NCBI GenBank assembly: GCA_946480685.1
Contig: CAMLLI010000223.1
Location: 1 to 6,931, forward strand
Direction of reading: 5' to 3'
DNA length: 6,931 nucleotides
Origin: an uncultured Flammeovirgaceae bacterium
GTDB lineage: Bacteria; Bacteroidota; Bacteroidia; Cytophagales; Cyclobacteriaceae
The first letter of the stretch is position 1. Every line of letters starts with the position of its first letter. A program made the translations under genes and the position numbers. The notes beneath the pieces were generated by a model. The model made no database searches, was not told the origin of the DNA, and was given only the letters and a program-made list of their open reading frames with translations. Below, piece after piece: positions 6,500 to 6,931 of this stretch.

Positions 6500-6931
6500 T
6501 TAGTTTTTAGAAATCTGGTTATCAAAATCAACTAGGTTATCCTGTATTGCACGCGCGTGTGGCAGTGCACCGTTCAGCCAGGTCTTTATATTCAGATCTT
6601 TTGTCCTGGAACCGTACGATTCCATTTCATTTATAAGTTCTTTGTTCTTATCCCGTATCTCTTTACTCCAGCGCGAATCAAACTCGCTTGGTTTTTCATC
6701 GAGCAGTTTCCGCACTTTTCGTGTAGCATTTTCCGTTGCTTCCTCCGGTATACTGATCACATGTGCTGCGGCATACGATTCAACTTCATTCAGCAATGTT
6801 TGCAGCTCAGGCTTTACTTTCTTCGCTGTGGCTGCTGCACTCTTTGATTCTTTCTCCATCGCTACATCTGTCAGTGCAATCAGCGTATGCAGTGCATTCG
6901 CTGTTTCGAGTACAAACTGCGCGTCCTTCTC
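6500..6931 (-). CDS. DUF4142-like protein (N-terminus beyond window)
   Basis: The frame is open from the right edge to TAA at 6500-6502, giving 143 residues without its start. An ATG at 6859 exists, but the 24 codons before it are open and read EKDAQFVLETANALHTLIAL, which resembles the conserved opening of DUF4142 domains (a D-x-x-F-V-x-x-A pattern). Later segments fit too: a central SEFDSRWSKEIRDKNKELI resembles the FDxxY...H region with its His lost, and LNIKTWLNGALPHARAIQDN matches the terminal 'LPxxxxH' helix. The domain is an all-helical, ferritin-like bundle, usually exported; the signal peptide would be off the window. No function is established. It appears to be an early gene of the operon that continues through YihY to the FAD oxidoreductase. 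The family call is by pattern and is moderately firm. Confidence 0.7.
   Translation of the reverse strand, partial: EKDAQFVLETANALHTLIALTDVAMEKESKSAAATAKKVKPELQTLLNEVESYAAAHVISIPEEATENATRKVRKLLDEKPSEFDSRWSKEIRDKNKELINEMESYGSRTKDLNIKTWLNGALPHARAIQDNLVDFDNQISKN

Noticed and set aside
6487..6531. Extended start of the small conserved protein at 6531
   Set aside because: It overlaps the end of the DUF4142-like gene and adds residues outside the family core.
6557..6847. Plus-strand 96-codon Cys- and Phe-rich frame
   Set aside because: It is antisense to the DUF4142-like gene; the composition is that of a complement-strand shadow.

Overview
The window looks like an ordinary stretch of chromosome from a member of the Bacteroidota. 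Four things point there. The TonB-dependent receptor has a typical plug domain. Candidate promoters match the TAnnTTTG (-7) signature of that phylum. Clear Shine-Dalgarno sequences are missing before the confident genes. A small protein belongs to a family common in Bacteroidota that databases often mislabel 'phosphoribosylpyrophosphate synthetase'. Genus cannot be decided from the sequence. I see no tRNA, rRNA, CRISPR array, insertion sequence, phage gene or integrase.

Layout. Positions 1-1655 (minus) hold the N-terminal 551 residues of a TonB-dependent outer-membrane receptor that runs off the left edge. A 338-base divergent intergenic region (1656-1993) follows. It carries a candidate promoter for each flanking gene, an 8-bp inverted repeat, and ambiguous short reading frames that may be remnants. 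A MATE-family efflux transporter (plus) occupies 1994-3331. At the convergent junction 3332-3452 lies a compact repeat element: two inverted 13-base arms, one of them inside four tandem copies of a 7-base unit CCAGWRR.

From 3453 to the right edge every gene is on the minus strand. In transcription order from the right edge they are: a DUF4142-like protein whose N-terminus lies beyond the window (6931-6500), the small PRPP-synthetase-mislabelled protein (6486-6142), a YihY/BrkB-type membrane protein with a GTG start (6130-5189), and a DAO-family FAD oxidoreductase (5165-3963). Gaps between these four are 13, 11 and 23 bases, so they are probably one operon. After a 99-base gap comes a small secreted helical protein of unknown function (3863-3453), which may have its own promoter.

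How they may work together. DUF4142 and YihY/BrkB proteins often appear in envelope- or stress-related clusters in this phylum, so a stress or maintenance role for the operon is a reasonable guess, but no reaction can be assigned. The receptor (uptake across the outer membrane) and the MATE pump (cation-coupled export across the inner membrane) are divergently arranged and could share regulation from their common intergenic region.

I did not find a convincing undescribed system. The observations most worth checking are the inverted heptad-repeat element at 3334-3450, the marked excess of the tetranucleotide TATA in the genes, the possible frameshifted remnant in the divergent gap, and the unfinished DUF4142 reading frame at the right edge.
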